Shown piece after piece: positions 1 through 10,299 of a stretch of 64,000 nt of DNA. The stretch is from Narthecium ossifragum (Eukaryota > Streptophyta > Magnoliopsida > Dioscoreales > Nartheciaceae), in assembly GCA_963920575.1 (NCBI GenBank), contig OY986973.1, positions 2,502,606-2,566,605 on the forward strand. Direction: 5' to 3'. Numbering within the stretch: position 1 is the stretch's first letter; each line of letters begins with the position of its first letter. The notes under the pieces were generated by a model. It was not told where the DNA came from, made no database searches, and worked only from the letters and a program-made list of their open reading frames with translations. A program made the translations under genes and the position numbers.

Positions 1-535
1 TGTTTCCTCCTGAATTTCATATTTTTGAGTCAATTCCTACATTTCATTGATAGCAATTTTGAACATCGACGGTATGAACTTGAACTTCGGAATGTATTCT
101 TGGGTGTTGTGGCTGAGTAATTCCATTTTGTTAACTTTATTATTGGTTGTTGCACCATTTACCTAATTCCTATGCACAATGATTCATCATTATACTATCT
201 TATTATAGCATCTTGAGTGTTTGCTAGACAGCCACTGAAAACTCTATCCAGGGTCTAGAAAGAGGTCACAATGAGAAAATCTAATCCTCACTGAGGATTG
301 TTGGTGGAAATTTTTTGGTGGAAGAGTTAAATTACCAGTTCCAAACATTCTGCAAAAAACCATAAATAATACAACCATACAACCAAACTGAAAAACCATG
401 ACAAAATGTGAAGAAAAATCTAGCAATCACAGCTACTATACTCTCACTGTTCTACCAACACAAAAACCAAACACCAGCACCAGTTGAGCAAACATGTCAA
501 ACTTCTCTGGCCACGGCAACACCTTCACTCTCCTC
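1..535. other. AT-rich flank without a recognised gene
   Basis: No domain, long reading frame or repeat was recognised here. Because the neighbouring minus-strand MCTP fragment ends at 536, this stretch lies just 3' of it and may include its former 3' untranslated region; that is inference from position only. Confidence 0.4.
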
Positions 536-1003
536 TCAGAGCATGCTATCGATCCTCGACGGCAGCCGCTTGAAGAAATTGCTCGGCACCGACGGCAACT
601 TGCTGCGGAATCGGGGATGCCTCATGATATAGAGCCCGACAATGAGCGCCAGTAGCTGGAACAGCGCCACATACAGCACCACCGCCGTGATGAAACAGAA
701 CAACACGAACAGGGCGGTCGCCCTCGGATCCCTCCAGCTGAGCAACGACTGCAGCCGCTCCCCCTGCGTCGTCATGTCCCCCACCACCGTCTGTATCCTC
801 CCCGCCACGCTGCGCAGCCGGTCATACCTAAGCCGGACAATGTCATGACCTTTCAACGTCAGGAAGGTGTCGAACTCCTCGTCCGGGTGTATCGCCTCCG
901 CCCACGACAGCCTCGTGTCCATGTGCGGCGGATGCCTCGGCTGGAACCTATAGTTCCACAACCTAATCAGAAACATATACAAGAACACCGTCGGCAGGAT
1001 CAT
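536..1003 (-). pseudogene. MCTP/FTIP-type C-terminal fragment (PRT_C region)
   Basis: The 155-residue minus-strand frame matches the C-terminal end of plant MCTP/FTIP proteins (multiple C2 domains plus transmembrane region), which tether the ER to the plasma membrane at plasmodesmata and help move FT-like cargo. Visible family marks are the short hydrophobic N-terminal stretch, RPPHMDTRLSWAEA-like residues 23-37, HDIVRLRYDRLRSVAGRIQ at 53-71, SLLSWRDPRATALF at 86-99, a hydrophobic hairpin at about 96-127, and the closing RHPRFRSKLPSVP...DSML. Family members are usually 750-1,000 residues and intronless. Here all C2 domains are missing, and upstream of 1003 the sequence turns into unrelated GC-rich DNA that resembles a MULE end. 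A small deletion lies in the HPDEEFDTF stretch. It reads as a truncated or captured gene fragment, not a working gene. Confidence 0.8.
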
Positions 1004-1222
1004 ATGTGCTCGTAGCTCGAGAGGAAGAACGAGACTGTCCGGTCACGTGTAGGCACGTGACCGGTTCGCTCGGGCCGCCGTTAGACCGGCAGACGGCAGG
1101 TGGACGGAAGCATCAATTAAAAATGGTTCGAGAAACATAGGTATTCAATGTTTACTTTTGAAAACACGGGTATCACATAAATATTTTTCTTAAAACTCAG
1201 GTACCAAACGCATACTTTACCC
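1004..1222. repeat. MULE-like terminal sequence with a G-box inverted repeat
   Basis: An 11-bp perfect inverted repeat (1039-1049 and 1054-1064, 4-nt spacer) carries CACGTG in each arm. The outer part (about 1105-1220) reads, on the minus strand, like a MULE-type terminus beginning GGGTAAAGTATGCGTTTGG. The right end of the chimeric element at 59560-59745 has the same layout: paired CACGTG next to CCGG, then a terminus of the kind that mentions 'tacactttgatac'. I infer that the MCTP fragment beside it may have been picked up by such an element; no matching left end was found. Confidence 0.4.
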
Positions 1223-1400
1223 TTTGACTTATGGGTTAAATGTTGATGGGCATTGAGACGTAAAATTATATTTGTATCTTAATTTATAATTTATATTTTG
1301 TTTATTTAGATTTTAAAATTTAATTCATTGCTAGCTCCGTAAACAGTTTGACACCTGTTAAATTAATGACACATGATATAGATAAAAAGAAAGCCAAAAA
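1223..1400. repeat. Dispersed repeat next to Copia LTR remnant, copy 1
   Basis: The block starting tgacttatgggttaaatgt recurs at 14879-15029 and, more broken, at 25189-25386. In all three it runs into the first bases of the same 213-bp Copia LTR (tgatatagat...). In this copy only about 25 bases of that LTR remain before unrelated sequence, so the Copia element was lost or never complete here. Confidence 0.6.
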
Positions 1401-1696
1401 AAAAGAGGATCAGCTCAAGCTGATCCTTGTTATCTTGCTCAAGCTGAGTTCATTGAAGGATCAGCTCCCATACAACTTTAGGATTTTCTTCTCATAACTG
1501 TTTGGGGTGGGTTTTTCTGCTTGAAATTAATGTACAAGGGGCATTTGCAAGAAATTCTCAGCAAAGTGCAATTCTAGTTTTAAAAATCTTGCTTCTTTTT
1601 GCCTTTGTCAGGAAAATGATAAATTTGCAGGTTTGGTATCATCAGCTATAACCAAACTATGTCTGCCTAATTTACTTCAGCTGTTCCTGTGATTAG
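1401..1696. other. Short unannotated stretch
   Basis: There is a 20-bp near-palindrome (9-bp arms) at about 1408-1427 built on ggatcagct. Beyond this only T-rich sequence that could be intron leading to the acceptor near 1696 is visible. Confidence 0.3.
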
Positions 1697-2288
1697 ACCC
1701 TGGACCAGAGAGTACAAACCTTGGAGCGTGAACTTGATGCTGCAATTTCAGCAGCTGCTCGTGCGCGTTCTGAGAAACGACAGGCTGAAGCAGCCCAAAA
1801 GGTTGCCGAGTTGCGCGCACAGGAGGTTACCAAAGAGCTTGAGAACACTTCAAGTATGGCTTTAGCTTTCTAATTATTTTAGTTCTTAAAATCTATGGCT
1901 GGATAGCCATTGCTAAGTGATCCATTACTGAAGGTCATATCTGCCTCACGGGCCAAATACACTCAACAGTTGGGAAAAAAATTAACACCTTATATTATGC
2001 TTGTAGCTTATAAGGCTCCAGAAAGAAAGCAGAATGACGTTAATGACTTAAAATTTTCATAGTTATAGCATGCCATGAAATGGATTTTTTTTGGGAAATA
2101 TTGGTTCTTATGAATTGTTAAAATTAAGCAACATTGTTTTTGTGTGTCTTTTTTCTGCAGAGGTGTTCAAGCTACACATGGAGGAGTTGCGTTTAAAGCA
2201 AGAGGAGATATCAAAGAAGGACAGCGAGATCAAAGTTTTGGAAGCTATTATACAGACACTAAGTAAAAATAACTCAATCAACTCATAA
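1697..2288 (+). CDS. Two coiled-coil exons of an unidentified protein (C-terminal part)
   Basis: Exon A (about 1697-1853) and exon B (2161-2288) join in frame across a 307-bp GT-AG intron (donor at 1854, pyrimidine-rich acceptor ttttctgcag ending 2160); the split codon gives Lys. Together they encode about 94 residues of strongly charged heptad sequence (TLDQRVQTLERELDAA, then KVFKLHMEELRLKQEEISKK, ending KVLEAIIQTLSKNNSINS), clearly a coiled coil. The upstream acceptor is placed at gattag, 1691-1696; an alternative is 12 bases later. No further upstream exon could be joined with confidence, so this is the tail of a gene or a relic. It faintly recalls the C-terminal end of plant At-4/1-like coiled-coil proteins, but I would not name it on that basis. 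Confidence 0.5.
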
Positions 2289-3549
2289 AAAAAAAAAGTA
2301 AAAATAACTCAAGCGGTGGAGATGACTAAATTTCTCTCAAGAGAATGTAGCACATACCCATCTATATATCATCGTCCAAATATTGGGGCAATTGCATGCT
2401 TTGATATATGTTTATGGATGTAGAGTTGGTTGTCACCTCACCTCCATTTACAATCAAATTAGATCTTCAGCTTGTGAGCTCAGTGCAGCTCGGTTTTTGT
2501 ATACCAAAATTCTTGCTTTTGGCAACTACTGCAAAGCTTATTTTACCCAAATTTTTCGGTCTTATGATCTTATCTCCAAGGTCTCGTTCAATTATTAACG
2601 GAGGTGGAATCATCTAAGAAATTTCATTCTCTGGGAGCAATTATCGTCCCAATAAATTGCAATATTATTCTTCTACAACAGGCCATTATCCATTATTTGG
2701 CTTGACTGTTTTATATTCTCGTCTTCAGTGGCCAAAAACACTCAAAGTGTCTGTTCGAAAATATTTTCTAGAAAACAAGATCATATTTTCTAAGAAATAT
2801 GAAAGCACTTAATCTGAGGTCCAAAGGAAATGCATTTTTCTACAATCTCGGAAGGAGAAATTGAAAATAGGATATAAACAAATAAAAACAGAGGAGAAAA
2901 ATATGAAAACACCCTCAATAATCTTTGCTCTTTCATATGATCTTCTCCGTTGCAATTTGTTTTGGTCTACTTATCATGTTAATCTATCAGAACGTTCAGC
3001 CATCCTTTCATTTTCCCAATCCACGGAAGAACCATGTATCATGTATCGACTGTGTGTTTGATTAAGATGGAGTCTCAGGGATCAAAATCTCCGTGCTAGA
3101 TGTCTCTCTCTCTCTCTCTCTTTCTCTCTCAAGTCGATAGCTCAGGCAGTGAATTCCACGGAAGAACCATGTATCATGTATCGACTGTGAAAGCACCTCT
3201 ATTGGAGGTCCATTGGCGTCCATTTTATGCCATTTTCTCGACGGATGGATACCGGACTTCGCAGGAAATTCACCGTCACCACAGGTCGCTGGTGATCAGC
3301 AAGGATGTTTGAAGATTTCCTCGTCTAAGATGGTGTCTTTCATATCTTTGAATCCTCTCACATCTATATGGAGGAGTTTTAGCCACTTATTGTAATCTCC
3401 ATGATAGATATGATATTTCGGATGTGCATTCTGCACACTTTAGATGTGGCGAGCCCCTGTCGTAGGCTTGTAGCAATTCAAATCCTATTAAGACATTGTT
3501 TTTTTTTTTGGTGAATAAGTAAACCCGAAGGCTGGTCAGAAACCGAGAC
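2289..3549. other. Upstream region of LecRK-1
   Basis: No gene was recognised. A 34-bp perfect direct repeat occurs at 3021-3054 and 3156-3189, and a CT microsatellite at about 3102-3130. The 3205-3470 part resembles sequence at 46280-46570 (upstream of LecRK-4) and 58085-58223, so it belongs to the duplicated upstream unit of the kinase genes. Confidence 0.5.
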
Positions 3550-5541
3550 ATGCAGTTGAAGCTCTTGATCTGTTTCCTTCTCCCGTTCAATCTCGCAGCA
3601 GCAAACAAAGATGAACTCATCTTTAATGGATTCAGTGGCGCCAACTTGACCCTCGACGGCAACGCTTCGATCACTGCAAATGGCCTCCTCAGACTCACCA
3701 ACAATACAAAGCATGTAAAGGGCCACGCCTTCTACCCTATGCCGCTCTACATCCGTAAACCTCCAGGCCGCGACGGACCCTTCTCCTTCTCCACCACCTT
3801 CGTGTTTGCCATCATCTCCGATTATGCGGACATCAGCGGCCACGGTATCGTCTTCTTCCTGTCTCCTTCCACAAACTTCTCCCAAGCCATGCCGAATCAG
3901 TACTTTGGCCTCTTCAACTCCGACAACAATGGCAATTCCAGTAATCATGTGGTCGGCGTCGAGATGGACACGAGTCAAAACCCTGAGTTCCAAGACATCG
4001 ACGACGACCATGTCGGCATCGACATCAACAGTCTGAAGTCCAACGTATCCCACCATGCCGGATATTACGCCAACGCCACCACCGGGTTCACAAACTTGAC
4101 CCTGATGAGCGGCCAGCCGATGCAAGTATGGGTGGATTACGACGGCCCGGCAATGCAGCTTAACGTCACCTTAAGCCCCATCAACATGGCGAAGCCCGAA
4201 CGCCCTCTCTTATCAGCTACCATCAATCTTTCGACAATTATAGTGGATCCCATGTATGCTGGATTCTGTTCAGCAACTGGCTCTTTTCGTAGCTCTCACT
4301 ACATCCTCGGCTGGAGCTTGAAGATGAATGGCCCCGCCCCAGCTCTTGATCTCGCATCACTTCCTTCGCTCCCTCGGACTAGTGACAGCGGGAATTCTGA
4401 CAGGCTAGCAGTATGGGCTTTTGTTGTTGGGGCTGGAATCATGCTGTTGATGGTCGCCGGCGCCATCTACATCATCTGGAGGCAAAAAATGTTCGCGGAG
4501 TTACTGGAAGATTGGGAGATGGAGTATGGTCCCCATCGGTTCAAATACAAGGATCTTTTCCGGGCGACGAACGGTTTCAGGGAGAAGCAGCTTCTCGGCA
4601 TCGGAGGTTTCGGCAGGGTGTACAAAGGAGTGCTGGCAGGTTCTAAACTGGAGGTTGCAGTCAAGAGAGTCTCCCATGAATCGAGACAGGGGATGAAAGA
4701 GTTCATAGCCGAGATCGTTAGCCTCGGTCGCCTCCGGCATCGGAACTTAGTGCAGCTCTTGGGCTACTGCCGGCGCAAAGGGGAGCTCCTCTTGGTGTAT
4801 GACTTCATGCCTAATGGCAGCCTAGATAAGTACCTGCATGATAGTGGCATGCCACCTCTGGACTGGTCTCGGAGGTTTCGTATCATAAAAGGGGTGGCTT
4901 CAGGACTTCTCTACTTGCACGAAGACTGGGAGCAGGTTGTGATCCATAGAGATATCAAAGCTAGCAATGTGTTGCTGGATACGGAGATGAATGGGAGACT
5001 GGGAGATTTTGGACTTGCTAGACTGTACGATCACGGGGCCGATCCTGGGACCACGCATATCGTCGGGACGATGGGCTATCTTGCCCCAGAACTGGCCAGA
5101 ACCGGGAAGGCGACGACCCTCACTGATGTGTTTGCATACGGAGCTTTCGTTCTTGAGGTCGCCTGTGGTCGGAGGCCTGTGAAGGCAAGTTCACAACAGG
5201 AGGATCTGATCTTGGTGGAGTGGGTGGTGGAGAACTGGCGGAGGGGGGCATTGCAGGAGACGAGAGATCCGAGACTAGGAGATGAGTACGTGTTGGAGGA
5301 GCTGGAACTTGTGCTGAAGCTGGGGTTGCTCTGTTCTCACCCGCTCCCAGCTGCTCGGCCGAGCATGAGGCAAGTGATGCAGTACTTGGATGGCGATGCG
5401 TCACTGCCGGAGCTGTCTCCTACGTACTTAAGAGCCAGCATGCTCGCATTTCTCCAGAATGAGGGGTCCGATGCCCATCTTATTTCGTTTTCTTCTACTC
5501 CTTCCACGATGTCGGCCTGTGTTCTCTCCGGTGGCCGGTGA
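3550..5541 (+). CDS. L-type lectin-domain receptor kinase (LecRK-1), intact
   Basis: This single-exon gene of 663 residues is a plasma-membrane receptor-like Ser/Thr kinase of the legume-lectin class (closest in layout to clade IV, SIT-like), thought to sense cell-wall, carbohydrate or nucleotide cues in stress and defence. Visible parts: signal peptide 1-18; legume lectin domain about 21-262 with metal-site residues E138, D140, N144, D149 and H154 conserved and many N-glycosylation sites; one membrane helix about 286-309; kinase domain about 345-620 with GIGGFG 350-355, Lys372, Glu388, HRD 466-468, DFG 486-488 and APE 512-514. It is an RD kinase and looks catalytically competent. The start is the only Met giving a clean signal peptide. 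Compared with LecRK-2 to LecRK-4 it is clearly diverged, has a shorter leader, and carries LARTGKATT where they have MALTWKAST. An AATAAA lies 78 bp past the stop. Confidence 0.93.
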   Translation: MQLKLLICFLLPFNLAAANKDELIFNGFSGANLTLDGNASITANGLLRLTNNTKHVKGHAFYPMPLYIRKPPGRDGPFSFSTTFVFAIISDYADISGHGIVFFLSPSTNFSQAMPNQYFGLFNSDNNGNSSNHVVGVEMDTSQNPEFQDIDDDHVGIDINSLKSNVSHHAGYYANATTGFTNLTLMSGQPMQVWVDYDGPAMQLNVTLSPINMAKPERPLLSATINLSTIIVDPMYAGFCSATGSFRSSHYILGWSLKMNGPAPALDLASLPSLPRTSDSGNSDRLAVWAFVVGAGIMLLMVAGAIYIIWRQKMFAELLEDWEMEYGPHRFKYKDLFRATNGFREKQLLGIGGFGRVYKGVLAGSKLEVAVKRVSHESRQGMKEFIAEIVSLGRLRHRNLVQLLGYCRRKGELLLVYDFMPNGSLDKYLHDSGMPPLDWSRRFRIIKGVASGLLYLHEDWEQVVIHRDIKASNVLLDTEMNGRLGDFGLARLYDHGADPGTTHIVGTMGYLAPELARTGKATTLTDVFAYGAFVLEVACGRRPVKASSQQEDLILVEWVVENWRRGALQETRDPRLGDEYVLEELELVLKLGLLCSHPLPAARPSMRQVMQYLDGDASLPELSPTYLRASMLAFLQNEGSDAHLISFSSTPSTMSACVLSGGR

Positions 5542-5618
5542 TCCATTATAGGTTTCTATAGAAGCATGAGTGTAGTGTTTAGGATATGTAGATTAAACCT
5601 CTCTGTAACAATGGGATG

Positions 5619-5624
5619 AATAAA
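5619..5624 (+). terminator. Candidate polyadenylation signal of LecRK-1
   Basis: AATAAA sits 78 bases after the stop codon in AT-rich 3' sequence. The position is typical for a plant gene, but there is no transcript evidence. Confidence 0.4.
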
Positions 5625-5654
5625 GTTACGTGTATATGGCCATGTGGCACCTAA

Positions 5655-5775
5655 TCGGTAGTGAGATACCGATTGATTGAACTATTTCATTGGTATTTCA
5701 TTAGTAGTAAGGTGCCGATTGATTGAACAATTTCATCAGTATTCCATCGGTAGTGAGGTACCGATGGATTATATC
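5655..5775. repeat. Imperfect tandem repeat in the 3' flank of LecRK-1
   Basis: About 2.5 copies of a roughly 50-60-bp unit built on 'cggtagtgagataccgattgattgaa' variants, each with a short palindrome (ggta..tacc). No function was inferred. The bases from 5776 to 6070 show nothing further. Confidence 0.5.
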
Positions 5776-6073
5776 AACCAATAAGTAGCTCACTCTCAAT
5801 CCAATTATTGATTGGACCGCGTGTGTAACGTATATGTTTTAGGTCATGTACACAAATCAACGCTTTAATGGGATATTGTGTATTGCGTATGTTATATTTG
5901 CGATTGCTTGTATGTATTTATTTATATTTTCCATTTTCCGTATTTAAGCCTTCTAACTCTGGTTTAAGAGTGGGTCTTTCACTCGACCAGCGTCTCAAAC
6001 ATATGTAAGGCAGCTTCGGCAGGACGTTAGATGGGTTGAATATTTGAACTGTTGACTTCTTCCATTACACTGA

Positions 6074-6330
6074 GGTGGTGTTTGGTTGCTTGTATTAGCT
6101 GATGCATGCATGAGCTAATGCATCATTTTGGTCTATACCAGTGTTTGGTTGGCCACTGCATTAACTGATGCATGCATCAGCTAATACAAAAGGGTGTTTG
6201 GTTGGCCACTGCATTAACTGATGCATGCATCAGTTAATGCAAAAAGGGCCTCAAATGCTGCATTAGCATATGCAATGCACTGCATTGAGCAATGCACTGC
6301 ATTAGCTTATGCAAGCAACCAAACGCCCCC
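6074..6330. mobile_element. PIF/Harbinger-type MITE (257 bp)
   Basis: The ends are inverted (GGTGGTGTTTGGTTGCTTG at left; the reverse complement of the right end is GGGGGCGTTTGGTTGCTTG) and are flanked by a 3-bp TGA duplication (6071-6073, 6331-6333). The interior holds repeated palindromic ctgatgcatgcatcag units in two roughly 55-bp tandem copies. Size, TIR and 3-bp duplication fit a Tourist-like element. Confidence 0.75.
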
Positions 6331-6378
6331 TGAGTAGATTGGCACTAGGATCATAGCAGCATCATACGTTAGGCGCAA

Positions 6379-7215
6379 GGGCGTGTTTGGCGCGCTTTAA
6401 AATCCGGAATCCGTGGTACTCGTGGGATCATATCCGTGTTACCGCAAAAAAATGGCATATTTTGACCATCAAAACGTGGGTTAAAAGTGGGACATAGTGG
6501 GGCTCAACCACCACTGATCATGGAGATCATGGGGAGCAAAGTGGGTTGCAATCTTCGGAGATCATGGAGCGAAACCGCTAACCATCAGAGATCATGGGAT
6601 CATGAGAAGTTGCTCTTGAGCAGTTTGTATAAATGTCTTGTAGAAGAAAGAAAAAGAGACACCCGAACACATCTATCAATGAATGCTTAGTTTTCTTCTA
6701 CTGCGTCTTCTACTTAGGAGTAGTGTACTGTTCATCTTCTATCTAGGAGTAGCATAGCCGGTTCTTCTTCTACCTAGGAGTAGTGTAACCAGTACTTTTT
6801 CTATCTAGGAGTAGCCATTAATCTACCTAAGAGTAGGAGTAGCCTCCGACCTTCCATAGGAGTAGCCACATACATAACGTAGACTTAGAGCTGGAATCTC
6901 AAAAGTCCTCTTAGTTGAGGCACGGCAAAACCCATCACCCTTCCGATCTCATCCCTGCGCTAGGGTTGGTACACTTCACGTGCCTGGCGACCACGCTCCC
7001 GTCGTCGGCGCATTTCTATGTTTTTGTTATTTTTTCAGGTAACAATCCGCTAGAGCGGATTTAGCGGATTTCACGCACGACGGATTTGAAGAAAGGAATC
7101 CGTCCTTATAAGGATCCACCGCTTATCCAAACAACCATATATGGAATTCACGGATACTCAGATCACCTCCCATCCATCATCGGATTCGCCGGATCAAGGA
7201 CATCCAAACACGCCC
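6379..7215. mobile_element. Non-autonomous PIF/Harbinger-like element (837 bp), possibly carrying an LTR scrap
   Basis: Both ends are GGGCGTGTTTGG inverted repeats (6379-6390 and 7204-7215). The flanking triplets are CAA and TAA, an imperfect 3-bp duplication. The centre (about 6600-7020) has a TATAAAT box, a repeated 'ctaggagtag' motif at roughly 45-50-bp spacing, and a look of a Copia-type LTR, suggesting a nested insertion, but its borders were not resolved. No protein is encoded. Confidence 0.55.
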
Positions 7216-7289
7216 TAAAATGGAACAAGAAACACTTAATTGGACAGAATTAGAACTAATATGGGCCGCAAAAATCTGATCCGACCCGA

Positions 7290-7650
7290 CCTTGTGGGCC
7301 AACCATTGACCCCAAATGTTGGCCCGATGGGCCTAACCAGCATCACTTAGGTTCCTCGGGTCAATAAAGTAGCTACGAGAGTAACAAGACTCTCAGGAAC
7401 GATTCTATGATTCTATCGAAAGGGAGTTGAATCCATCATGAAAAGGGACAAAGAAATAACATCCTGGGTCAAATTTAAGGCGAATTAGCTCACAGTAACC
7501 ATCCAGCTTCAAGCGTCAGTCGTGATGTAAAGCCACCCCCGTCAGCTATTCGATGAATTGTTAAAACCAAGTCCAAAATTGTTGAAACACTATAGTTTGG
7601 CTCCGAGCTGAAGCTGAAGCTGAAAACTCGAACCTTGATTAAGCTACACC
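7290..7650. repeat. LecRK downstream block, copy 1
   Basis: This block closely matches 24753-25030 (downstream of LecRK-2) and, over its first 150 bases, 59800-59970 (downstream of LecRK-4). It marks the 3' part of the duplicated gene unit. In copies 1 and 2 the ATG found at 59966 falls within a diverged stretch, so no protein is kept. Confidence 0.65.
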
Positions 7651-8200
7651 ATTTATTTTTATAGTTTATTAGTGTTTACACCAAATCTAGTAAACATATT
7701 CACTGGTACACCACTGTATGATGTTTTAATGGGTAAACACCATTTTAAGACAGTTATGGGAGGTTAGGTATTTTGCATGACACTTTTACCCCTACATCAT
7801 ATATATTGCATATTTGAGGCATTATATATAGTTGTATTCAATTTATGGCAGTTATGAGTTGTTTTATTTCCATTTTTGGTGTAATCCATGCAAATCGGTT
7901 TCGATTTGATGACAAATCAGTTTCGATTGGTTTTGATTTGATGACATCATGATTTCTCCATTTCCTTTCTTTGTGCAACATGATCGTCCACCCCCTCCTT
8001 CCTCCCATAACTGACATCGGATTTGATGACATCATGATTATTCTATTATTTTCATGATTATATTAATGAAAAAAAGAGAAAGTGAATACTACAAAGATAA
8101 GAGAAGAGAGTATTGAAATACATTCATGTATATTCTGCAAACAATATATGAGCAAATATTATTTTTTTATAAGGATTCTCTTTTTACATGTTGAATAGAG
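7651..8200. other. AT-rich intergenic sequence
   Basis: Nothing recognised apart from a partial duplication of 'ttgatgacatcatgatt' around 7900-8040. Confidence 0.3.
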
Positions 8201-8328
8201 GTATTCTCTTTGTACAAAGAGAATACTGATGGGTATTCTCTTTGTACAAAGAGAATACTGATGGGTATTCTCTTTGTAAAAAGAGAATACTGATGGGTAT
8301 TCTCTTTGTAAAAAGAGAATACTGATAT
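8201..8328. repeat. Four tandem copies of a 32-bp palindromic unit
   Basis: Units start at 8201, 8233, 8265 and 8297. Each begins with gtattctctttgtacaaag and its mirror, a 26-bp palindrome in units 1 and 2 (gtattctctttgt/acaaagagaatac). Units 3 and 4 share a single base change in the centre (gtaaaaag). Spacers are ctgatgg. Each unit could form a cruciform or RNA hairpin. This is not a CRISPR array: the units are contiguous with no unique spacers, and the setting is a plant genome. Confidence 0.9.
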
Positions 8329-8403
8329 GTATTACAAAGAGAACGCCGGATCTGTGGCGGCGACGCCGGAAGGGGGGCTGGGGATGCCGGAAGGGGGGTG
8401 GGT

Positions 8404-9104
8404 GTCACGCCCCGACCCAGAAAACTCATCCAGGACGAGACGTGAGGGTCCTAAATCTAATTCTAAAATCAAATGGCGAGAGTTTCCCCTGTATTTCTCA
8501 ATTTAAACCCTGTACAATTATAACCTTTACAATAGATTAAAATGATAAATCTAACAGTTCTAAAATTCAACAATAATATAAATCTGCAATCACAAATCTT
8601 ACTATCTAGTACAGGTTCTGATACAATGCTTTCATCAACCCTCATTACAAAATTTAATACAGACTATCAAATCCACGAAGAGGTAAATTATACATTTAAT
8701 ATAACTGCAAATATACAACTATTAACAAAGGGAAAACTCTAGGATCGTCAAGTACTCCTCGAAACTCCAAGTCCGCGATCACCTCGAGAATAGCGCGCCA
8801 ACACCCAGAAGATCACCTGAAAGGGAAAGGACTGCATCGACCTGCATCACCGATGCAGCCCAGGTAGGAGTGAGCAACAAAGCTTGCTCAGTAGGGTTCT
8901 ACGCTATTCTACGTCGCACAGAAAAGAAGGGAAACAACAACAGTGTCGTTCCTCCGCCTAAGTCTAAAGGATGCCACGGGGTCCCATAACCCCTGTCGAT
9001 TCCCCAAGGGATCCTACTCTTCTCAACCGACCACGCTGGGAATATCAACCAAACACGCTGGGAGGAAACAAAGAACCAGAACCAGTAGGAACACCCTTTA
9101 CCCA
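8404..9104 (-). mobile_element. LTR fragment (reverse orientation) running into an assembly gap
   Basis: The sequence starts TGTCACGCCCCGACCCAGAA, which is the reverse complement of the 3' end of the LTR family seen at 10300-14746 and 30283-32712. Downstream it keeps family landmarks such as the 'gtgagcaac...ctcagtagggttctac' segment found in inverted form in the other copies. The rest is hidden by Ns, so its length and target duplication are unknown. Confidence 0.6.
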
Positions 9105-9304
9105 NNNNNNNNNNNNNNNNNNNNNNNNNNNNNNNNNNNNNNNNNNNNNNNNNNNNNNNNNNNNNNNNNNNNNNNNNNNNNNNNNNNNNNNNNNNNNNNN
9201 NNNNNNNNNNNNNNNNNNNNNNNNNNNNNNNNNNNNNNNNNNNNNNNNNNNNNNNNNNNNNNNNNNNNNNNNNNNNNNNNNNNNNNNNNNNNNNNNNNNN
9301 NNNN
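9105..9304. other. Assembly gap (200 N)
   Basis: Exactly 200 unknown bases, a conventional gap size; the true distance may differ. Confidence 0.99.
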
Positions 9305-9524
9305 GTTTGGCAAAGATGGCGAGGAGCAATGGCTATCGCACGTTTTGGTCTAACATCCCCGGCCCTCCTTCAAGGGCCGCGGGGCTTTATGACAATGAGT
9401 TGTAGGACAGTAGGAGTGTTGGTTTTGGTTTGGGGTATAGGGAGGCCCTGTAGGCCTCAGTTGTAAGTTGTTTTTTTTTTTACTTTTCACCAGCCTCTGG
9501 CTCACTTTTTCAAAAAAAAAAAAA
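9305..9524 (+). mobile_element. 3' end of a LINE with poly(A)
   Basis: GC-mixed sequence with multiple stops, a late 'ggccctgtaggcctcag' segment and a terminal A13 tract (9512-9524). This is typical of the 3' untranslated region of a plant L1-type LINE; the body is lost in the gap. Confidence 0.5.
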
Positions 9525-10299
9525 TCACTAGGCCTTCCTCTGCTAGTGGCAGGGGACTTTAACGTCATAGCATCAGCCTAAGAAAAATTGGGTGGAGCTC
9601 CCTTCACTTTTGACATGGGTGAAACAGACTTCCTCAATTACAAGATGTAGAATAACATGAAGGATCTTGGTTTCTCCGGCAGCCAATTCACCGGGTGCAA
9701 AAATCACGACGGCCCAGCTAAAATCCTAGAGTGGTTGGATCGTGCTCTTGGAAACGATCTCTAGATTGAAAAGTTCCCCAGCACTATGGTGAAACATCTG
9801 GCAAGAATTGGCTCCGACCATGCCCTACTCTTAATCAGTATCAACCCTCCTACTACAATAGTCGGACCGGGAGTCTTCTGGTTGGAGCACTCTTGGATGA
9901 GATTGAAGGAATTCAAAGCATCTGTTGATCCCAACACAGTTGACGCGGCTATCGGCATTGTTGGGCTATCACCGAACGGCAAGGAAGCTTGGGCATGGGC
10001 TAGACCTATTATTACCGACTCTGTTCTCAAAGGTGAATTCGAAGCCATTCTAGAGGCAATGAAAAGAGCAAACCCCCTTGGCCTCAAGAAATTAATCATC
10101 GAATCAGACTCTCTAATCACTGTGCAAATACTCAATGGATTAAGAGGGTGGCTCCCGGACAGCGAAGGTATGACGCGGAACATCTGGCTACATACACTTC
10201 TCTTTGATTCTGTTCTATTTTTACACATTTTTAGATATAAAAACGCTAGAGCCGATGGTGAAGCTCGAGCGTGTCATAGGCACTGGACTGTGTTGGCCT
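9525..10299 (+). pseudogene. Degenerate LINE ORF2 fragment (endonuclease and RNase H pieces)
   Basis: The left part encodes remains of the endonuclease (VAGDFNVIAS, EWLDRALGNDL, then GSDHALLLIS), with stop codons. At about 9890-9990 it jumps straight to RNase H-like sequence (EFEAILEAM, IIESDSLITVQILNG, NARADGEA). Reverse transcriptase and zinc-binding regions are deleted between them. The 3' tail of the same relic resumes after the solo LTR, at 14752-14850, ending in an A-rich run. It is not functional. Confidence 0.8.

Noticed and set aside
3478..4125. 215-codon minus-strand frame opposite LecRK-1
   Set aside because: Antisense shadow of the GC-rich lectin domain; equivalents occur opposite every LecRK copy.
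8201..8328. CRISPR-like regular repeats
   Set aside because: Units are contiguous with no unique spacers, and the genome is a plant; it is a palindromic minisatellite.
8943..9405. Long frames across 9105-9304
   Set aside because: They are open only because they run through unknown bases.
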